This document shows positions 7,157-8,933 of a stretch of DNA of 8,933 nt, in pieces (position 1 is the stretch's first letter; each line of letters begins with the position of its first letter). The position numbers and the translations under genes are program-made. The stretch is from an uncultured Lachnospiraceae bacterium. Lineage in GTDB: Bacteria > Bacillota > Clostridia > Lachnospirales > Lachnospiraceae. The notes under the pieces are model-generated. The model did not search any database. It saw nothing but the letters and a program-made list of their open reading frames with translations, and was not told where the DNA came from. The DNA is taken from assembly GCA_910587105.1 (NCBI GenBank), contig CAJUMB010000085.1, forward strand, positions 1 through 8,933, given 5' to 3'.

Positions 7157-7298
7157 GTACTACAGCGAACGTATTGCACTGTACTTTGAATAAGACGCTT
7201 TAGCATCGATTTTCAATAGAAAATAATCGGATTTTTTAATGAAAAAAGTGGATATTGCTCATTACAGATTGTAACATTTGAATCGTTCGCTGTAGTGC
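7157..7298. mobile_element. MITE-like element 2 (142 bp, 15-bp terminal inverted repeats), abutting element 1
   Basis: GTACTACAGCGAACG (7157-7171) and CGTTCGCTGTAGTGC (7284-7298) are inverted repeats matching at 14 of 15 positions. TA flanks both ends (7155-7156 and 7299-7300), and the left TA is the same one that ends element 1. The 112-bp interior is AT-rich with A/T runs and no coding sign. The shared TA and identical target preference suggest that both elements use a TA-specific transposase, and that one inserted at the boundary of the other. Confidence 0.65.
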
Positions 7299-7301
7299 TA
7301 G

Positions 7302-7431
7302 GAACTGTAAATAAATAACTACTGATATTGCTTGTCTTTTTCTCCGACAGCACTGCTCCAAAATCCTGCACACTATTTCAGCAGTTTTTTACTTTGCTCT
7401 ATAATGAGAGCCACATTGGGAAATCTCTATA
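7302..7431. other. Unassigned intergenic stretch in the leader
   Basis: About 130 bp between MITE-like element 2 and the toxin remnant. No frame reads as a protein I know. A short hairpin GCTCT-CATTAT-AGAGC is visible on the minus strand (7396-7411), with no T-run after it. The stretch replaces the part of the toxin gene that should follow codon 25, so it is either unrelated DNA joined by a deletion or the end of another degraded mobile element. I see nothing more definite. Confidence 0.4.
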
Positions 7432-7506
7432 TTTCAATATACGCTTGTCTCGGCTTTGCCAATAAATATAATCGTCCTATGCTTCATCTGACCATATTTT
7501 ATGCAT
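7432..7506 (-). pseudogene. Txe/YoeB-type toxin remnant (N-terminal 25 codons, one nonsense codon)
   Basis: From the ATG at 7506-7504 the minus strand reads MHKIWSDEA, then TAG, then DDYIYWQSRDKRILK. Txe/YoeB toxins (ribosome-dependent mRNA endonucleases) begin with M-x-K-I-W-S-D-E-A-W-x-D-Y-x-Y-W-Q-x-x-D-K, so the TAG at 7479-7477 stands where Trp (TGG) is expected, a single-base change. After about codon 25 the similarity ends and the frame soon stops, so the catalytic C-terminal half (Arg and His/Tyr residues) is gone. The ATG overlaps the TGA of the antitoxin remnant by one base, the usual toxin-antitoxin arrangement. This is a dead gene, recognised from family memory without a search. 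Confidence 0.75.
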
Positions 7507-7645
7507 CAATCTACCTCTATTAGTTCATGCTCTTTCCCTTCACCTGCATTGAGCTGGTCATATTTGCCTCTCTATAAAATGGATCAACAGACACTTCAAA
7601 TGGAATTCTCTGCTCATTTATTACTTTTCTCACAAACATATTATT
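7506..7645 (-). pseudogene. RelB/DinJ-type antitoxin remnant, truncated and frameshifted
   Basis: Two pieces in different frames make up the C-terminal half of a RelB/DinJ antitoxin. From 7639 the minus strand gives MFVRKVINEQRIPFEVSVD and then PFYREANM, ending at 7559; the family core is F-x-x-x-(V/I)-x-x-(E/Q)-x-x-IPFE-(V/I), with PFYSExNM in this subgroup. Two bases later, from 7556, another frame gives QLNAGEGKEHELIEVD and the TGA at 7508-7506. In intact relatives about 8-10 residues separate NM from QLNAG, so a small deletion has broken the frame. The N-terminal DNA-binding ribbon-helix-helix part is missing upstream of about 7645, where the region with the T-run and hairpins begins. Together with the toxin remnant it marks an old toxin-antitoxin insertion in the leader. 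Confidence 0.8.
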
Positions 7646-7671
7646 TGGCTGCTCTCGTAAACGTCTTTTAC

Positions 7672-7712
7672 AAAAAAAGGCAGGCTTCGCCACCCGGGAA
7701 TTTTTCCCCGGC
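7672..7712 (-). terminator. GC-rich hairpins followed by T7 just downstream of loaP-like gene
   Basis: On the minus strand CCGGGGA (7711-7705) pairs with TCCCGG (7699-7694), one G-U included and an A-rich loop between. A three-base-pair GGC-GAA-GCC mini-hairpin follows, then TGCC and seven Ts (7678-7672). Position, about 70 bp after the LoaP stop, and the T-run suggest an intrinsic terminator for the two NusG-like genes, although the stem and the T-run are not directly adjacent. A structured RNA signal recognised by LoaP (the published dfn-type hairpin) is the other possibility for this site; I cannot test the match to its consensus. Confidence 0.45.
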
Positions 7713-7780
7713 TTTCTCTGTACAATGTGTCCACCATACCCTGCACAGCGCTCTTAGCGTCAACTACATTCAATGGCTTC

Positions 7781-8296
7781 CTATGTTTCCTCTGGCACCC
7801 GTCTCACTACTCCCAGCCCCAGCTGTATTTCCACCAGGTGTCCCAGAAGGGGCACTTCTATGGTCACCAGCCTGCGGTGGCGGTCCAGTCTCTTGACTTT
7901 TCCCTCATATCCCTGCATGGCTCCCTCTGTCACAATGAGCCGGCCGCCTTCCAGATATCCTTCCGAGTATTCGGCCACATGTCCCTCACCGCCCAGCCGC
8001 CGCAGAAATGCTTCCTCCTCTGGCTCAATGGGCACCACGTCTTCTCCGTTTTTCAGAACTTTTGTCATGGTTTTGATTTGATACAGCCTGATGCGGAAAT
8101 CTTCTATGTTCTCCGTCTCGATGAACACATAACCGCCGAACAGTACGTACCGTTTCAGCTCCCACTTTCCCCGGATACGGTACTTTTTCTCTCCGAACAT
8201 GGTGAAGATATCTTCATTTTCCTTCAAAAGCCTTCTGCGGCACTGTCCCACAATCTCCTGCTCCTGTCCGGTCCTCACCTGCATTACATACCACAA
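7781..8296 (-). CDS. loaP: LoaP-type NusG paralogue, processive transcription antiterminator
   Basis: A 171-residue specialised NusG. Its NGN domain (about 1-105) begins MWYVMQVRTGQEQEI and carries LFGGYVFIETEN (52-63), the strand-loop that in NusG/RfaH/LoaP binds the RNA polymerase clamp helices. The KOW domain (about 117-171) reads GGRLIVTEGAMQGYEGKV and then VKRLDRHRRLVTIEVPLLG, close to the LoaP pattern in which a basic DRHRR segment contributes RNA binding. LoaP proteins let polymerase read through terminators in long Firmicute biosynthetic operons, which fits the terminators seen downstream at 6940-6972 and 5163-5191. The start is TTG at 8296-8294, preceded by AAGGGA 11 nt upstream; the conserved MWYVxQVRTG start supports it, and the nearby ATG at 8305 is out of frame. 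The gene lies 47 bp after a second NusG-like gene. The symbol reflects family similarity, not proven orthology. Confidence 0.85.
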   Translation of the reverse strand: MWYVMQVRTGQEQEIVGQCRRRLLKENEDIFTMFGEKKYRIRGKWELKRYVLFGGYVFIETENIEDFRIRLYQIKTMTKVLKNGEDVVPIEPEEEAFLRRLGGEGHVAEYSEGYLEGGRLIVTEGAMQGYEGKVKRLDRHRRLVTIEVPLLGHLVEIQLGLGVVRRVPEET

Positions 8297-8343
8297 AGCA
8301 ACTCATTCCCTTCTCTTTGGCCGTTTCCCACTCCCCGCACAAT

Positions 8344-8838
8344 CTAAAAACGAACGCCCAGCCATAAGGTCTGCTGCGTCCCGGAGACATTCAGGCCTAC
8401 CTCTGCCACTCTTTTGTGAAGGTTCACCTTCTTTACCCGGCTGGACACTCTTGTCAGAGGGCCAGACAGATATTGGATTTCCCTGTCTTCTCTGATTCGA
8501 ATGTCAGAAATTCCCACTGTTCCTCTCTGGTCTGTGACCTGCTCTATAAAAACAGCTTCTGTGTTGTCCAGAACAGAAACATGATACTGATTGCTGAACA
8601 GAAGATTCTGAGGAGTTCCTTCCAGTTCCTGGTATACCGCTTCCGGGTAATCCGTCTCAATGAACACATACCCTGGCAGAAGTTTTTCCTGTATTGTCTG
8701 CCAATGTCCGGCTTTTTTGTAAAGTCTTCTCCTGGTCAGTGAAAAGCATCTGGTGAAAAAATCCCCGGGCAGCAGGCCTGTGACGAATTCTTCCGTTTTC
8801 TTCTCATTCCCATCCCCTGTGTAGAGAACACACCACAT
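8344..8838 (-). CDS. Divergent NusG/LoaP-like transcription antitermination factor, first of tandem pair
   Basis: A 164-residue protein with the NusG layout. MWCVLYTGDGNEKKTEEFV opens the NGN domain, a basic segment RCFSLTRRRLYKK (30-42) follows, and LLPGYVFIETDYPE (53-66) is the NGN signature. The KOW domain (about 120-164) contains LSGPLTRVSSRVKKVNLHKR (124-143), with the LoaP-like basic helix-turn replaced by VNLHKR. It is more divergent than its neighbour and lacks the VxEGxxxGYEG core. The ATG at 8838 has a near-perfect AGGAGGTG (8856-8849) 10 nt upstream, so it should be well translated. The pair is probably co-transcribed (47-bp gap). Two specialised NusG genes in a row suggest either a duplication with divided duties, such as different RNA signals, or a regulator and its modulator. 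Identity as a NusG-like protein is firm; LoaP activity is inferred. Confidence 0.82.
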   Translation of the reverse strand: MWCVLYTGDGNEKKTEEFVTGLLPGDFFTRCFSLTRRRLYKKAGHWQTIQEKLLPGYVFIETDYPEAVYQELEGTPQNLLFSNQYHVSVLDNTEAVFIEQVTDQRGTVGISDIRIREDREIQYLSGPLTRVSSRVKKVNLHKRVAEVGLNVSGTQQTLWLGVRF

Positions 8839-8868
8839 TCTAGAAAAACACCTCCTGCGCCTGGAAAC

Positions 8869-8897
8869 AATAGAATCCAGAGCATGTTTTTGGTGAA
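8869..8897 (-). promoter_or_regulatory. Possible weak promoter ahead of the first NusG-like gene
   Basis: On the minus strand TTCACC (8897-8892, 4/6 to TTGACA) and TCTATT (8874-8869, 4/6 to TATAAT) are separated by exactly 17 bp, 30 bp ahead of the ATG. Both boxes are poor matches, so this is only a candidate. The true promoter may lie outside the window. Confidence 0.22.
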
Positions 8898-8903
8898 GAT
8901 TCA

Positions 8904-8933
8904 GTGGGGACTAATTCTTGAATTTATCCCCAC
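8904..8933. repeat. 30-bp near-perfect palindrome at the right window edge
   Basis: GTGGGGA (8904-8910) and TCCCCAC (8927-8933) enclose a second inverted pair, GAATT/AATTC around 8912-8925, so almost all 30 bases can fold. There is no T-run on the minus side, which argues against a simple terminator for that strand. It lies just upstream of the first NusG-like gene and could be an operator, an RNA structure in its leader, or part of a repeat cut by the window edge. Confidence 0.5.

Noticed and set aside
6991..7206. A 71-codon minus-strand frame containing RGKSAAKWGV, resembling small conceptual proteins annotated in Lachnospiraceae.
   Set aside because: It spans the end of MITE-like element 2 and all of element 1, including both inverted repeats at their junction, and has no ribosome binding site; the recurrence of such peptides is best explained by the repeat itself.
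7501..7896. A 131-codon plus-strand frame across the leader.
   Set aside because: It is antisense to the antitoxin remnant and the end of the LoaP-like gene, and reads as low-complexity Ser/Pro/Leu sequence.
7727..8347. Long plus-strand frames (up to 206 codons) opposite the LoaP-like gene.
   Set aside because: They lie antisense to a gene with clear NGN/KOW motifs; their composition (many Ser, Pro, His, Cys) is that of a reverse-complement shadow.
1..8933. CRISPR array, tRNA or rRNA genes.
   Set aside because: No regularly spaced direct repeats, and no cloverleaf or rRNA-like stretch was seen on either strand.

Overview
The window is a piece of a Gram-positive exopolysaccharide/capsule locus. 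Every gene that can be supported lies on the minus strand, so transcription runs from the right edge to the left edge. The family content (two NusG/LoaP-type antiterminators, a DegT/StrS aminotransferase with a glycine-rich insertion, WbuB- and WcaC-like glycosyltransferases, an EpsG-type polymerase) and a small transposable repeat of a kind I associate with gut Lachnospiraceae suggest a Blautia/Ruminococcus/Dorea-like clostridium. That assignment is inference, not proof.

Layout in transcription order. (1) 8933-7781: a palindrome at the window edge, then two tandem NusG-like genes. The first is divergent; the second carries clear LoaP-type NGN and KOW signatures and starts with TTG. (2) 7780-6840: a 940-bp leader with no intact gene. 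It holds hairpins ending in a T7 run just after loaP, the decayed remains of a RelB/DinJ antitoxin and Txe/YoeB toxin pair, about 130 bp I cannot assign, two head-to-tail MITE-like elements separated by one shared TA, and a strong intrinsic terminator about 100 bp before the first structural gene. (3) 6839-5212: a PLP-dependent sugar aminotransferase and a small protein of unknown function that starts at or near its 3' end. (4) 5190-5155: two overlapping, mutually exclusive hairpins, one terminator-like and one covering a GGAG ribosome binding site. (5) 5143-2006: one very long gene fusing three enzymes: a phosphoglycosyl transferase, an SDR-type sugar epimerase/reductase and a GT4 glycosyltransferase. 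(6) 1965-637: a second GT4 glycosyltransferase that carries an unexplained insertion of about 95 residues in its donor-binding domain and lacks the usual C-terminus. (7) 574-1: the N-terminal 191 codons of an EpsG-like multi-pass polymerase, running off the left edge.

A coherent reading is that the aminotransferase and the SDR domain make an amino/deoxy sugar nucleotide, the phosphoglycosyl transferase domain loads a first sugar phosphate onto undecaprenyl phosphate, the GT4 domain of the same polypeptide adds the second sugar, further glycosyltransferases extend the unit, and the EpsG-like protein polymerises it. The LoaP-type proteins would let RNA polymerase pass the leader and intercistronic terminators. 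Base composition falls visibly from the NusG genes to the very AT-rich EpsG end, as expected where a conserved regulatory head is joined to exchangeable biosynthetic genes.
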